Notes: generated by a model from the letters alone, not told the origin. Positions 1-9,290 are shown, numbered from the stretch's first letter. The stretch: DNA of 64,000 bases from Telmatospirillum siberiense (GCF_002845745.1 NZ_PIUM01000012.1:1-64000), one strand, 5' to 3'. Translations and numbers: made by a program.

Positions 1-183
1 GTGCAGCAGGCTGCGGAGGGCACGCAGCAGGTGACGCAGAACATCGGCGGTGTCTCGGACGCGGCGACCGAGACCGGCCATTCGGCGCATGGCGTGCTGA
101 CCGCGGCGACCGGCCTGGCCCGCGAATCCGATTCGCTTCGTCGGGTCGTCGATGACTTTTTGAAATCCGTCCGGGCCGCCTGA
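1..183 (+). CDS. Methyl-accepting chemotaxis protein, C-terminal end (partial)
   Basis: Only the last 60 residues lie in the window; the 5' end is outside, so the GTG at base 1 is not a start. The segment (TQQVTQNIGGVSDAA, then a helical stretch ending DFLKSVRAA) has the Ala/Thr/Ser-rich heptad pattern of the end of a chemoreceptor cytoplasmic signalling hairpin, after the CheA/CheW contact tip. No CheR-binding pentapeptide is seen at the C-terminus. The sensory domain and ligand cannot be judged. Confidence 0.8.
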   Translation: MQQAAEGTQQVTQNIGGVSDAATETGHSAHGVLTAATGLARESDSLRRVVDDFLKSVRAA

Positions 184-624
184 TAATACTTTCGGGTGAA
201 GCTGAGCGGCCGTTCATCGCGCAAAAACATATGCGCTTAAGTCATATCTGTCATGCGCATGCGTTTGTGATGGGCGTCACTGCTCGGAAAGGCTGAATTT
301 GCGTCTCTGCCGAGAGGATCCCCAACAGAGGATCCTCCATCGGTCGTATTTCGAAGGCCAAGGGGCGTCGCGGGTGGTTCCTACTACTATAGTATGTAAG
401 GCTTTGCTCCGCCGGCCATAAAGGGTTCCTCTCTCCCGCCAACGTCAATAAGACACCCTTTATTTTTTTATAAAAAATGTAAAATACGATATATTTTTTT
501 TAATAAATATATCAAAAACGGTATCAGGGAGTAGCCCACGCTAAGCATCCACAGCAAAACTGCCGTTGACTCTCAAAGATCGTGTCAGCATGTTCTTTAT
601 ATCGTTTGTGTGGGGGTTGGCGCG
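184..624. other. Intergenic region with A+T-rich tract
   Basis: No convincing gene is visible. Bases about 455-525 are strikingly A+T-rich in an otherwise GC-rich window, which fits promoter and upstream DNA of the gene starting at 625. A short reading frame on the minus strand (251-448) lacks a ribosome binding site and any recognisable protein character. Confidence 0.5.
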
Positions 625-1251
625 ATGGTTGGTAAGGCCATGATCGATCGAGCGACGTTCGATAGACTGTTCGGCAATACCCTGAACGCTGTTCGCAGTA
701 ACGAGTTCGGACGCATCTTCAAGGATGTGGTGGGGTCGCAGCGGGGGGCTCGTGCCGTTTCCGTGTTTGCCACAGGGATGGGCCCGGGGCTCAACGAGAT
801 GAGCATCGATACCGGCTATACCGTCGAAAGAGGTGGCGAGTTGCGCTTCTCGCAAGGCGAGGGCTGCCTGGAATTGTCCATTTATTTCAGTCCGGAGAAC
901 GAGCAGGTCGGCATCATCGAACTGGCGACCCGGGGGGGCGTCGACGTGCCGCTCAAGGATGTCGACAAGCATGTGGCGATCGTCGCCCAGGCCTTCGATA
1001 TGGTGCTGCGCGACGAATTGCCGCCGGCCCGTCTGGTGCCGCCGCCCACGGTAGCCTTCCCGGTCTGGGCGATAGCCTCCGATCGCACCTTGCCGCCGCT
1101 GTCCTGGCCGTTGGAACTCGCCGCGTCCCAGTCATCCTCGACCTGCAACAGATCCAGTTCGGTCCCGATGGGCGACCATGCGCAGAACGCCGAGGTGAAC
1201 GAACTCTGGTTGCAACTGAGCGCGCTTGCCGATCAGCAGAATCCCGGCTGA
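625..1251 (+). CDS. Hypothetical protein, 208 aa
   Basis: Not recognised. The ATG at 625 is preferred because a G-rich ribosome binding site (612-616) lies 8 bases upstream; a GTG in frame at 610 is possible. The protein is soluble, with no signal peptide or membrane segment. The first ~135 residues look like one folded domain; the rest is Pro/Ser-rich and probably a flexible tail. Its place behind a chemoreceptor is suggestive at most, since 440 bases of A+T-rich DNA separate them. Confidence 0.6.
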   Translation: MVGKAMIDRATFDRLFGNTLNAVRSNEFGRIFKDVVGSQRGARAVSVFATGMGPGLNEMSIDTGYTVERGGELRFSQGEGCLELSIYFSPENEQVGIIELATRGGVDVPLKDVDKHVAIVAQAFDMVLRDELPPARLVPPPTVAFPVWAIASDRTLPPLSWPLELAASQSSSTCNRSSSVPMGDHAQNAEVNELWLQLSALADQQNPG

Positions 1252-1338
1252 GGCGCCTTCCTTAATTTTTAAGAAAATATCCGGTCGCACCGACGTGTTC
1301 CTGATAGGTTGCTTCCAACCAATGAGGAGAAAATCGTC

Positions 1339-1563
1339 GTGGCCTCGGTATCCCAATCCAAGACATCCCGCCTGAAGGTTCGCGAGCATCGCGACCGTTT
1401 GCGGGCAGAGGGGTGGCCTCCCATCCGGACCTGGATGGCGGATGTGCGCGCACCCTCTTTCCGCGCGGCGGCGCATCGGCAATCGCTCGCCGTTGCCGCC
1501 AGCGCCCGGGCAAGCGAGGATCAGGCGTTTATCGACGCCGTCTCCGATGGGGGCGACGAATGA
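1339..1563 (+). CDS. MazE-type antitoxin
   Basis: A 74-residue protein starting at GTG 1339, with the ribosome binding site GAGGAG nine bases upstream. The segment KVREHRDRLRAEGWPPIRTW is typical of the short alphaproteobacterial MazE antitoxins (DUF3018 group), which bind DNA and neutralise a MazF partner. The stop overlaps the start of the downstream mazF-like gene (ATGA), so the two are translationally coupled as expected for a type II toxin-antitoxin operon. Such pairs usually repress their own promoter; no operator could be confirmed here. Confidence 0.8.
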   Translation: MASVSQSKTSRLKVREHRDRLRAEGWPPIRTWMADVRAPSFRAAAHRQSLAVAASARASEDQAFIDAVSDGGDE

Positions 1564-1931
1564 GGCGGGGCGATGTCTGGACCGTCGAGGGGGCCGGGGA
1601 CCGTGCCGGCGATCCGCCGCGCCCCGTGGTTATCGTGCAGGATAGCTGCTTCGATGGCGCCGCTTCCATGACCGTCTGCGCCTTCACCACCGACGAGACG
1701 GAGGCTCCGCTGTTCCGTCCATCCGTGGAGCCGAACGAGCGCAATGGATTACGCGCGACCAGCCGTCTGATGGCGGACAAGATCACCACTGTTTCCAGAG
1801 CCAGGTTCGGCGAGCAGATCGGCCATCTGGACGACGAGGACATTCAACGGCTCAATCAGGCCATGCTCTCTTTTTTCGGTCTGGCGGTGTCGCCGAGAGC
1901 GAAGCGGGAAACAGAACCGATGGGTCTGTGA
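1560..1931 (+). CDS. MazF-type mRNA endoribonuclease toxin
   Basis: A 123-residue protein beginning MRRGDVWTVEG, the MazF/PemK start in which an Arg-Gly-Asp-(I/V)-Trp strand opens the SH3-like barrel. The downstream segment RPVVIVQDSCFD and the sequence LMADKITTV match the family's conserved substrate-pocket strands. Members cleave single-stranded mRNA at short motifs and stop translation. It overlaps its antitoxin by four bases. Length is normal and nothing appears broken, so the module is probably functional. Confidence 0.85.
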   Translation: MRRGDVWTVEGAGDRAGDPPRPVVIVQDSCFDGAASMTVCAFTTDETEAPLFRPSVEPNERNGLRATSRLMADKITTVSRARFGEQIGHLDDEDIQRLNQAMLSFFGLAVSPRAKRETEPMGL

Positions 1932-1950
1932 GGCGGGCAGGACGGGTCGA

Positions 1951-2301
1951 TCAGGCCGCCGGCGGGCGGCCTTCGACGACGAAGAACTTCGCTCCATTGC
2001 GAGAGGAGCATCGGTGGGCGGCATCGCCGAAATCCGAGACCGAGAAACTAGAACCCGGGGTCATCTCGAAGCGACGACCATCCTTGAGCTCCACCGTGAT
2101 ATCGCCTTCGATCAGGTAAAGGACATGGCCGACATCGCAAAATCCGTCGGCCAGATATCCGGGCGAATATTCCGAGACCCGGACACGGGTGTCGCCGAAA
2201 TCCAGGGCACGCCATTCGGTATAGCCATTCTCCCCCTGAAACCGGGTGGCGGGAAGGTTTTTCCAGTCGGTGAGCGTGAAAGGCGTGGCGGGAATGGTCA
2301 T
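1951..2301 (-). CDS. Cupin-fold protein
   Basis: A 116-residue single-domain protein starting at ATG 2301. The frame stays open upstream for 94 more codons, but that part does not look like protein. The segments DVGHVLYLIEGDITVELKDG and FEMTPGSSFSVSD are the two halves of a small cupin barrel. It resembles the DHCW-motif cupin group: only one or two candidate metal-binding histidines are visible, so a binding or regulatory role is as likely as catalysis. No operon partner is evident. Confidence 0.65.
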   Translation of the reverse strand: MTIPATPFTLTDWKNLPATRFQGENGYTEWRALDFGDTRVRVSEYSPGYLADGFCDVGHVLYLIEGDITVELKDGRRFEMTPGSSFSVSDFGDAAHRCSSRNGAKFFVVEGRPPAA

Positions 2302-2510
2302 TTCTTTGTCTGCGATCCTGTTGGGGGAGCCAGTGACGAGGTTTTGACAATATGCCCCGGTGTCCGGCCGGTTTCGAACTAATTTTCCATAGCCTGGGCA
2401 TCCTTCGGCAGCCACCCCCGAGGTTTCATCCAATATCAGCGGCGTCCAGCAAGCCGCGGCAGAAACCTGCCGGTCGTCCACGGATTTTCTCACCGTGGCG
2501 GCAATCCGCC

Positions 2511-2750
2511 TCACTCCCTCCCTTCCGTCTTCACCCAGCCCAGTTTCTGGTATTTTTCGACGCAGACGTCGCGATCGTGCCATCGCCGGACGATGTCACC
2601 GGGCGCGTAGCACTGGGCAATCTCGTTCGTCTGCGGGTTCTTCATCAGGATTGGCGGAGCGCAGGAGGTCAACAGTGCGGATATCGTCGCAAGCAGCGAG
2701 GCCGCGATGAGGAAGCGTGCCGCCGGCACCGTCCGAGGGGGCAATGGCAT
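2511..2750 (-). CDS. Small lipoprotein
   Basis: About 79 residues if started at the second Met (2750); an ATG at 2780 is also in frame. The N-terminus has basic residues, a hydrophobic run (FLIAASLLATISALL) and the lipobox LTSC, so it should be processed by signal peptidase II and lipidated at Cys. The mature part is only ~50 residues and contains CYAPGDIVRRWHDRDVC, suggesting a disulphide. Function unknown. Confidence 0.6.
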   Translation of the reverse strand: MPLPPRTVPAARFLIAASLLATISALLTSCAPPILMKNPQTNEIAQCYAPGDIVRRWHDRDVCVEKYQKLGWVKTEGRE

Positions 2751-2855
2751 GGGAAAGTCCTTTCGTCTTCGCTCGGCCACGATGCGCGGCCCGATGCCGC
2801 GCCTGATGGCATGCCGACGGAGAATGGGCGAAAGGGCGGAGAGGATCGTCCGATC

Positions 2856-4061
2856 CTATAGGCTCGGACGGTCCTCGCCGGGGACAGCGCCTCGGACTTT
2901 TTTGCGGAAGTCGCTCGGGGTAAGACCGGAATGCTTTTTGAAGGCGGCGTTGAATGTCGATTTGGAGTTAAATCCGACGGAAAAGGCGATATCGAGAAGG
3001 CCATCGGTGTCCTTATCGGCAGCCGAGAGCAACTTCTTCGCCTCTTCGACGCGATAGCGATTAACGAAATCGAAGTAGCTGAGGCCAAGATATTGATTGA
3101 TGGCCTGACTGACCGCGTTGGGGCGTGCGCCGATCGACTGGGCAAGACTGGCCAAAGATAAGCTGCTATCGCGAAAGAGCCGGTTTCTGGCGAATACCGC
3201 TTCGATCTTGACGATGATCCGTTCGGCGTCTTCCGCCGTTTGGGCGGATTTCCGGTATTTCCTGAGAGGGGCGACAATATCGGTGACCATCATCTCCGGC
3301 GTGCGCTGGAAAAACCATCCGTGATGGAGACTGATCCAAGCCATGCCATAGAGGATCAGGACGTAGCCGATGGCGAAGGCGGCATTCATCAGCGGGAGCC
3401 GCCCGACGATGAGCTGGATGCCGTCATCCAGCACATAGAGCAGCCAAAGCCCGGACAGTACCCGTAGCAACAGGCGTACCCAGGACAAACGAATCCGATC
3501 CTCCGCCCTGCCTTGTCGGGTCAAACGAACCGCCCAATAAAGATAAAGCCCCCCTTGCGCCGCGGTGATGAGATAGGCTCCCAAAGTGGACGCGACCGCG
3601 AACAGCAGTCTCGGCAGGGCGGCGGAAGTCATATTTGCGGACGACAGTTCGTGGGGGAATGGAAAGGCCAGCGCCAGAAGCAGAAAGCTCGCCAGCACCG
3701 CAAAGCAGATGCCGTGGCGCCAATGGCGGCGCGTGAGACGCCATTCCCCGGGAGCGACCTGCGCTTCCACATGCAGATAGACGAGCGGTCCGATCAGGCA
3801 CGGAAAAACGTTGCCGATGTATTCGAAGCCCGGAGCGGACGACGGATAGAATCGCTCTGCGCCAAGGAAATCGTCGATCAGGCAAAGCTCAAGAACCAAT
3901 GTCGCGGCGGCGATCATCATATTGGCGGGAGATCGACCGGCTGGCCGGCTGAGCAGAAAAAGAAGAAGGAAAAGGCATTGCGCTCCGCCGGCAAGATCGC
4001 CGGCCGCCGACAGAGTGTTCAAGAAATCGGTGTGCAAAACGATCCCTTCCGCCATCTCCAT
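2856..4061 (-). CDS. AraC-family regulator with N-terminal membrane domain
   Basis: About 401 residues. The N-terminal ~240 residues carry six or seven hydrophobic helices (for example GGAQCLFLLLFLLSRPAG and AVLASFLLLALAFPF), and the C-terminal ~100 residues form an AraC/XylS double helix-turn-helix ending SGLTPSDFRKKVRG. This architecture makes a membrane-embedded sensor that binds DNA directly from the membrane. The start is uncertain: ATG at 4061 or 4055, or TTG at 4103. Its target may be the adjacent ParB-like gene on the same strand, 56 bases upstream. Confidence 0.8.
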   Translation of the reverse strand: MEMAEGIVLHTDFLNTLSAAGDLAGGAQCLFLLLFLLSRPAGRSPANMMIAAATLVLELCLIDDFLGAERFYPSSAPGFEYIGNVFPCLIGPLVYLHVEAQVAPGEWRLTRRHWRHGICFAVLASFLLLALAFPFPHELSSANMTSAALPRLLFAVASTLGAYLITAAQGGLYLYWAVRLTRQGRAEDRIRLSWVRLLLRVLSGLWLLYVLDDGIQLIVGRLPLMNAAFAIGYVLILYGMAWISLHHGWFFQRTPEMMVTDIVAPLRKYRKSAQTAEDAERIIVKIEAVFARNRLFRDSSLSLASLAQSIGARPNAVSQAINQYLGLSYFDFVNRYRVEEAKKLLSAADKDTDGLLDIAFSVGFNSKSTFNAAFKKHSGLTPSDFRKKVRGAVPGEDRPSL

Positions 4062-4116
4062 CCACCCGCTGGGGTCGCCATTGACGCCTCCATTTCGTAA
4101 CAAGGGTGTCGATGCT

Positions 4117-4485
4117 TTACCCCACGATCTGGCAGGGAATGTCCTGATCCTCGGACAGCGTGTAGACCGCGCACATCCGATGATAGCCGTCGGCGATGTG
4201 GACCTTCAGCGCGGTGTAATCGCTCACCAGGAGGATCGGGGAGAGGGATTTCCCAGCCTGTATCTTGCTGAGGTTTTTGGCGACGTGACTGTTGTCCTTT
4301 CCCAGCAGAGGCAACTGCGAGGCCCGAAAAATGTCCTTGGCTTTGAAGGTGGTCATCGGCGCCGCCCGAAGCCGGTCGACAAAGTCGAGCACTTTGGCGT
4401 GGGGCAGGATCAGGTCGAGGTAGGACGTGGTGGCATCGTAATCGTGCGCTTCGGGGCGAGGCAGCCAGAGGATTTGAGAGGTCAT
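4117..4485 (-). CDS. ParB/sulfiredoxin-fold-like protein
   Basis: A 122-residue soluble protein. The core LSKIQAGKSLSPILLVSDY followed by KVHIADGYHRMCAVY resembles the ParB N-terminal/sulfiredoxin fold, in which a conserved G-[YNE]-H-R turn binds nucleotide. There is no helix-turn-helix, so it is not a partitioning protein. Start ATG 4485 is supported by AAGGAG about 11 bases upstream. It precedes the AraC-like gene on the same strand and may be co-transcribed with it. Biological role not known. Confidence 0.55.
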   Translation of the reverse strand: MTSQILWLPRPEAHDYDATTSYLDLILPHAKVLDFVDRLRAAPMTTFKAKDIFRASQLPLLGKDNSHVAKNLSKIQAGKSLSPILLVSDYTALKVHIADGYHRMCAVYTLSEDQDIPCQIVG

Positions 4486-4802
4486 GGTTGTGGCGGCTCC
4501 TTATCCCTGTGGACGAGGAAATGAGCTTAAACGATACATTTTCAATGTACCGCACAATTCACGCAATCTTGAGATTGTCAAATTTTATTTGATTGAATCA
4601 ATATTTTATCAAATAATTCGGCGAGTGTCGGAACGCTTCGGCCAAGCGTCGGCTGCCGCCTTGGGTGGCATCCAGACGGTCATGGCGGCCTGACCGACCT
4701 CGGGGCCGGGGTGATCCGCCGCTGCAGCTGCAACCGCCTAGTCGATGTCGCGTTCCCCTTGTCACGCGGGCGGCCGAGATCTTCAGCAGGCCCCATGCGT
4801 CT
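4486..4802. other. Intergenic region, no gene seen
   Basis: 317 bases between divergently read neighbours. Bases 4530-4625 are A+T-rich and probably hold the promoter of the ParB-like gene. The GC-rich remainder shows no reading frame with a ribosome binding site. Confidence 0.4.
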
Positions 4803-5336
4803 CTAACCACGAGGTTTGGCCGTCAGCCGATCCATGACCGCCAAAAGCAGGCCCGAGAAGACAAAAGTTATGTGCAGACCGATGCCCCAGCCCAGGTCAC
4901 GGTCAGACGTGACCGCCAGGTTCATGAAATTTTCCAGCAGGCGGATCGCGGAGATCGCGATGATCGATGCCATTAATTTCAACTTCAACTCGGAAAAATT
5001 GACCTCTCCCATCCAACTGGGTTTGTCATCGATCCCTTCCGCATCGAGCTTCGAGACGAAATTCTCGTAGCCCGCGAACATCACGATGACAAGAAGCCCG
5101 CCCATCAAAGCAAGATCGATCAGACCCAGAATGCCGACAATGATGTTGTCGCCGGTCGTGCCAAGCGCGTGACTTACCAACTCGAATGTCCGCTGGCCAA
5201 ACTTAACGAGCAATACGAGCAGCCCCACGGACATGCCCGCATAAATCGGCGCCAGAAGCCACCGACTGGCGAACACGATGTGCTGAATAACCCGTTCCGC
5301 CAAATTATGGGTCATGGGTTTCTGCAAACTTGTCAT
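4803..5336 (-). CDS. UPF0114/YqhA-family membrane protein
   Basis: 177 residues with three or four hydrophobic helices (WLLAPIYAGMSVGLLVLLVK, IVGILGLIDLALMGGLLVIV, LMASIIAISAIRLLENFMNL, HITFVFSGLLLAVMDRL) and the conserved loop GYENFVSKLDAEG that marks the UPF0114 (YqhA, TIGR00645) family. Biochemical function is not established. The start is fixed by an ATGA overlap with the stop of the large upstream permease/P-type ATPase gene, so the two are coupled and probably function together at the inner membrane. Confidence 0.85.
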   Translation of the reverse strand: MTSLQKPMTHNLAERVIQHIVFASRWLLAPIYAGMSVGLLVLLVKFGQRTFELVSHALGTTGDNIIVGILGLIDLALMGGLLVIVMFAGYENFVSKLDAEGIDDKPSWMGEVNFSELKLKLMASIIAISAIRLLENFMNLAVTSDRDLGWGIGLHITFVFSGLLLAVMDRLTAKPRG

Positions 5337-8300
5337 AAGGGCATCCCGCGAGGCTTCACCGATTGCGGCGCAACTCTTCTTGCGGCCAGATGCCGCCAGA
5401 TGATCCCGATCACGTCGTTCACCACGATGCAGACCAGAGCCGCACCGGCAGCCTCCGCCAATCGGGGCAGCCCGAGAGACGCGAAGCCGAACAGTCCCCG
5501 CAACCAGGGCACCGATACCGAGAGAACCAGTGCGGCGATGGTCGTGATGACGACGCAGATCAGTGCACGATTCGGTCGTGTCAGTACGCGGAACGCGCTG
5601 GCTTTCATCGACCGGTTGGTCAGCACCAAGCCCAAATTGCCGATGACGAGCGTCACGAAAGCCATGCACCTTGCGACCTCCTCGCCGTGCGCATCACCAA
5701 TCCCGAGCTGGAAAATCCCGAGCGCCGCGACCATGACGACCGCGCCTTGCAGCAAGCCATGCAGCATGAGGGCTGTATCGAACAACGGCGCGTCGGGCTT
5801 GCGCGGCGGACGAGCCATGATGCCCTCTTCCTCCGGCTCGGCTTCGAACACGATCGAGGAGACGGGATCGATCACGAGTTCCAGGAACACCACATGGATC
5901 GGCCCGAGCACCATCGGCCATCCGAACAGGACAGGGAGCAGCGACATGCCGGCGATCGGCACATGCACCGCCAGGATGTAGCCGATGGCCTTGCGCAGAT
6001 TGTCGGCGATGCGGCGGCCGAGTCTCACGGCAGTCACGAGACTCGCGAAATTGTCGTCGAGCAGCACCAGCGATGCCGCTTCCCGCGCGACATCGGTGCC
6101 GCGTCCCCCCATGGCGACGCCGATATGCGCGGCCTTGAGCGACGGCGCGTCATTCACGCCATCTCCGGTCATGGCGACGACCTCCCCCGACGTGGCGAAT
6201 GCCTGAACCAGGCGCAGCTTCTGTTCCGGCATGATGCGGGCAAACACGTTGGTGTGTGCGAGCCGGGCCTGAAACTGGGCTTCGTCCAGGCCGGCCATTT
6301 CCGTGCCGGTCAGCGCTTCATCGCCGACGATGCCGGCCTGTCTGGCGATAGCCAGCGCCGTCGCCGGGTGATCGCCCGTGATCATGACGACCCGAATGCC
6401 GCCACTGGTGCAGGCTTCGACGGCGGCGGGCACCTCCGGACGCAGCGGATCGGCGAGACCGACCAAACCCAGGAAACGGAAGTCGAAATCATGCTGCGTT
6501 TGGGGCCAGGTGTCGGTCGCGCACGCGGCCTGCGCAACCGCCAGAACCCGCAGGCCTTGTGCCGCCAGGGTGGCCACGTCGCGGCGAACGGCCTCTATCC
6601 GTTCGGCTGGAAGATGGCATAGATCCGCTACCGATTCGGGCGCCCCCTTGGTGGCCACCACGAAACCGGCCCCGTTTTTGGCTTGCCAGACCTGCGACAT
6701 CGCGAGCAGGGGCGGCTGCAGCGGGTAGCCGTGCGCCAGCGTCCAATCCGAATGGATATGATCGGTCTGTTTCAGAAACCGTTCGCCAAGATCGGAAAAC
6801 GCCCGCTCCATCGGATCGAACGGGTCCGGGCGGCTCGCCAGGATCGAATACTCGACCAGAGAGTGAAAGCGTTCCGGCAGTTCCGAACCAATCTCCGGGG
6901 CAACCGCCCACCGCTCCCCGTCGGACATGAGCGCCGCGACGGTCATCCGGTTCAAAGTCAGGGTCCCGGTCTTGTCGGTGCACAGCACCGTCACCGCGCC
7001 AAGCGCCTCAATCGCGGCGGAGCGCCGGGTCAGGACCTTGTTCTGCGACATCCGCCAGGCGCCGAGCACCAGGAAGACCGTTAGAACGAGTGGAAACTCC
7101 TCCGGCAGCGTCGCCATCGCCAAGGTGATGCCGGCAAGGATGCCTTTGACCCACTCGCCGTGCAGGAGGCCGTAAACCAGGGCGAGCGCGACTGACGATC
7201 CGATTCCGATAACGGCAAATATCTTCACCAGCTTGCGGGTCTGGATCTGCAACGGCGTTGCTGTGCTCTCGACCGCGCCGAGTGACTTGCCGATGCGGCC
7301 GATCTCGGTGCGCGCGCCGGTGGCGAACACCCGTGCGAGACCGGTGCCGCGCACGATCAGACTGCCGGACCAAACGTTGGCGCTACCATCTCCCCCCGGT
7401 CGCGCGTCCCCGGTATCGCTTTCACCAAGTGCCTTTCGAACCGGGACGGACTCGCCGGTCAACAGCGACTCATCGGCATCGAGGTTCGTAACCTCCAGCA
7501 GCCGCGCATCGGCAGGAACCCGGTCGCCCTCCACGAGGGCCACGATGTCGCCGTCGACGACGTCACCTCCCGGAATACGCTGGCGCGTGCCGTCGCGGAT
7601 GACGAATGCGCTGGGGCTGGTCAGATCCTTCAGGGCCGCCAGCGCCCGCTCCGTCCGACTTTCCTGAACGACGACAAGGACGACGTTCAGAACCGCGAAG
7701 GCGAGCAGAATCAGGGCTTCGGCAAGGTCGCCCACGAACAGATAGAGGACGCCGGCACCCAACAGCAGTTGCAGCATTGGCTCGCGCACGGCTTCCAGAA
7801 CAATACGGAACGGACTGCGCTGACGTTCCTGGGGAAGCTCGTTACGGCCATCCTGCTGAAGCCTTGCCGTTGCTTCGGCAGCGGTCAGGCCCAGGTCCTG
7901 AGCGGCTTCCGTTCGATGAAGCCCGGCTTCTATGGAAGCTGGTGCGGGGCTCCCGGACAGGGCGGTGTCCGCGGCGACCTCTGGTGCCTCACCAAGCCCC
8001 TGCTGCACATACAAAACCTCAACCGCGGCCATAAGGAAAAGGGTGAGCGGGGCGGCAAGCAGGATCCCTAACGGCCCGAACAACACGCCGAACGCGACCA
8101 TCGAAAGAATGGCGAGAACCGGCGGAAACGAGGTCGCCTCCGCCTGCACCATCGGCGTGATGAAATTGCCTTCGACGAAGTGGACGCCGATATACAGGCA
8201 GATAACCGAGGCGGCGTAGATCGATCCCTGCGTGAGGGCCACCAAAGTCGCGGGCACGGCGGCCAAAATAGCGCCAACAAATGGGATGAAACAGAGCAGC

Positions 8301-9043
8301 CCGCCCATGAGCCCGAGAGCAAAGGCTCCTTCGATACCAATCATCCACAGGCCGATGCCGGTCAGCACACCGATCGTGATCATGACCACAAGCTGACCGA
8401 CCAGCCAGCGCTGCAGCACCAGTCCGGTCACGCTGAACAAGTTCTCGGCGATCGGCCGTTGTGGGGGCGGTACGAGGCGCAGGCACAGGTGACGGTAGCG
8501 GTCAGGCTGGACGGCAAGATAGATTGCCACGAACAACGCGACGACGGCGTATCCGAAAGCGCGGGTGATCAGGCCGCCCGCGGCGGTGATCATCGACGTC
8601 GCCCAGCCGGTCGCACCAACCACGTTTGCTCCACGTACCTGGTCGAGCATTTGTCGTCCGTAAGGACGCTCGGTCATCCAGGCCATGAACAGCTTGAACC
8701 CGGTGGGCGTGGCCTCGATCACGGCGTCCAGTTGGACAGTGATCGTCGAACCGAAGACCCACAGAGCGGACGCGAAGAGGCAAAGCCCAAGAAGGAAAAC
8801 GCCGGCCAGCGCAAAGCTCCTGCGGATGCCCGTGTGCCGCGCCACCAGCTTCGCCGCCGCGCACAGCCCGATGGCGAGAAGAATCGCTCCGAACAGCAAA
8901 ATCAGAATATCGCTCAACTGCCACACAGCGCCGGCAAGCGCGGCGATGAGGAGGATGACGATCAGTCGTCCCGCAAATGTGCCGAGTGTCATAATGCCGG
9001 TGCTGGGTTGGCCGGACGTCTGGCGCGGTTTGATTATCTGCAT
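5333..9043 (-). CDS. Fusion of AI-2E-type permease and P-type cation ATPase
   Basis: One open frame of 1236 residues. Residues ~15-365 form an AI-2E/PerM-type transporter with about seven to eight hydrophobic segments, including LMGGLLCFIPFVGAILAAVP and FVEGNFITPMVQAEATSFPP. A ~25-residue linker leads to a complete P-type ATPase: N-terminal cation-ATPase domain (~385-450), TGES actuator loop (~527), PEEFP in M4 (~644), phosphorylation motif DKTGTLT (~690), and TGDGVNDAP hinge (~957), then C-terminal helices. Every catalytic motif is intact, so the ATPase should be active; the transported ion cannot be told from sequence. GGAG lies 8 bases before ATG 9043. The gene overlaps the UPF0114 gene by four bases. 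No stop or frameshift separates the two halves. Confidence 0.88.
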   Translation of the reverse strand: MQIIKPRQTSGQPSTGIMTLGTFAGRLIVILLIAALAGAVWQLSDILILLFGAILLAIGLCAAAKLVARHTGIRRSFALAGVFLLGLCLFASALWVFGSTITVQLDAVIEATPTGFKLFMAWMTERPYGRQMLDQVRGANVVGATGWATSMITAAGGLITRAFGYAVVALFVAIYLAVQPDRYRHLCLRLVPPPQRPIAENLFSVTGLVLQRWLVGQLVVMITIGVLTGIGLWMIGIEGAFALGLMGGLLCFIPFVGAILAAVPATLVALTQGSIYAASVICLYIGVHFVEGNFITPMVQAEATSFPPVLAILSMVAFGVLFGPLGILLAAPLTLFLMAAVEVLYVQQGLGEAPEVAADTALSGSPAPASIEAGLHRTEAAQDLGLTAAEATARLQQDGRNELPQERQRSPFRIVLEAVREPMLQLLLGAGVLYLFVGDLAEALILLAFAVLNVVLVVVQESRTERALAALKDLTSPSAFVIRDGTRQRIPGGDVVDGDIVALVEGDRVPADARLLEVTNLDADESLLTGESVPVRKALGESDTGDARPGGDGSANVWSGSLIVRGTGLARVFATGARTEIGRIGKSLGAVESTATPLQIQTRKLVKIFAVIGIGSSVALALVYGLLHGEWVKGILAGITLAMATLPEEFPLVLTVFLVLGAWRMSQNKVLTRRSAAIEALGAVTVLCTDKTGTLTLNRMTVAALMSDGERWAVAPEIGSELPERFHSLVEYSILASRPDPFDPMERAFSDLGERFLKQTDHIHSDWTLAHGYPLQPPLLAMSQVWQAKNGAGFVVATKGAPESVADLCHLPAERIEAVRRDVATLAAQGLRVLAVAQAACATDTWPQTQHDFDFRFLGLVGLADPLRPEVPAAVEACTSGGIRVVMITGDHPATALAIARQAGIVGDEALTGTEMAGLDEAQFQARLAHTNVFARIMPEQKLRLVQAFATSGEVVAMTGDGVNDAPSLKAAHIGVAMGGRGTDVAREAASLVLLDDNFASLVTAVRLGRRIADNLRKAIGYILAVHVPIAGMSLLPVLFGWPMVLGPIHVVFLELVIDPVSSIVFEAEPEEEGIMARPPRKPDAPLFDTALMLHGLLQGAVVMVAALGIFQLGIGDAHGEEVARCMAFVTLVIGNLGLVLTNRSMKASAFRVLTRPNRALICVVITTIAALVLSVSVPWLRGLFGFASLGLPRLAEAAGAALVCIVVNDVIGIIWRHLAARRVAPQSVKPRGMPL

Positions 9044-9195
9044 GGAAAATGCTCCAGCCAGCGAAAGGCAACCCGAAGCGGGCTCCAACCGCCTGACATG
9101 CTGCCGCCTCTAAGCGATGGATATTAGTCGACATGCAATGGAGGTCTCAGTATCGGAAAATACTTAAGGGCCAGGGACTTTGTCCCAGGCGCTTA

Positions 9196-9290
9196 TACCA
9201 AGTCTCGATGAGGATGACTCATCGAGACTTGGTTTGGCCCATTGAGGGCTCGGTGATCGGTTCCGATCATCGAAAATTGGTATTAGCCGT
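9196..9290. repeat. Paired palindromic repeats (two REP-like units)
   Basis: Two adjacent units. The first is an inverted repeat with 15-base arms ACCAAGTCTCGATGA (9197-9211) and its complement (9219-9233). The second, at about 9241-9290, contains the palindrome GATCGGTTCCGATC and ends TTGGTATTAG. Related units occur near 13145-13180, 26308-26348 and 42903-42951, always between genes. They lie between a minus-strand gene start and a gene end and could form RNA hairpins. Confidence 0.75.

Noticed and set aside
5363-6622. 419-codon frame antisense to the P-type ATPase
   Set aside because: The ATPase motifs lie on the other strand; the frame has no start signal.
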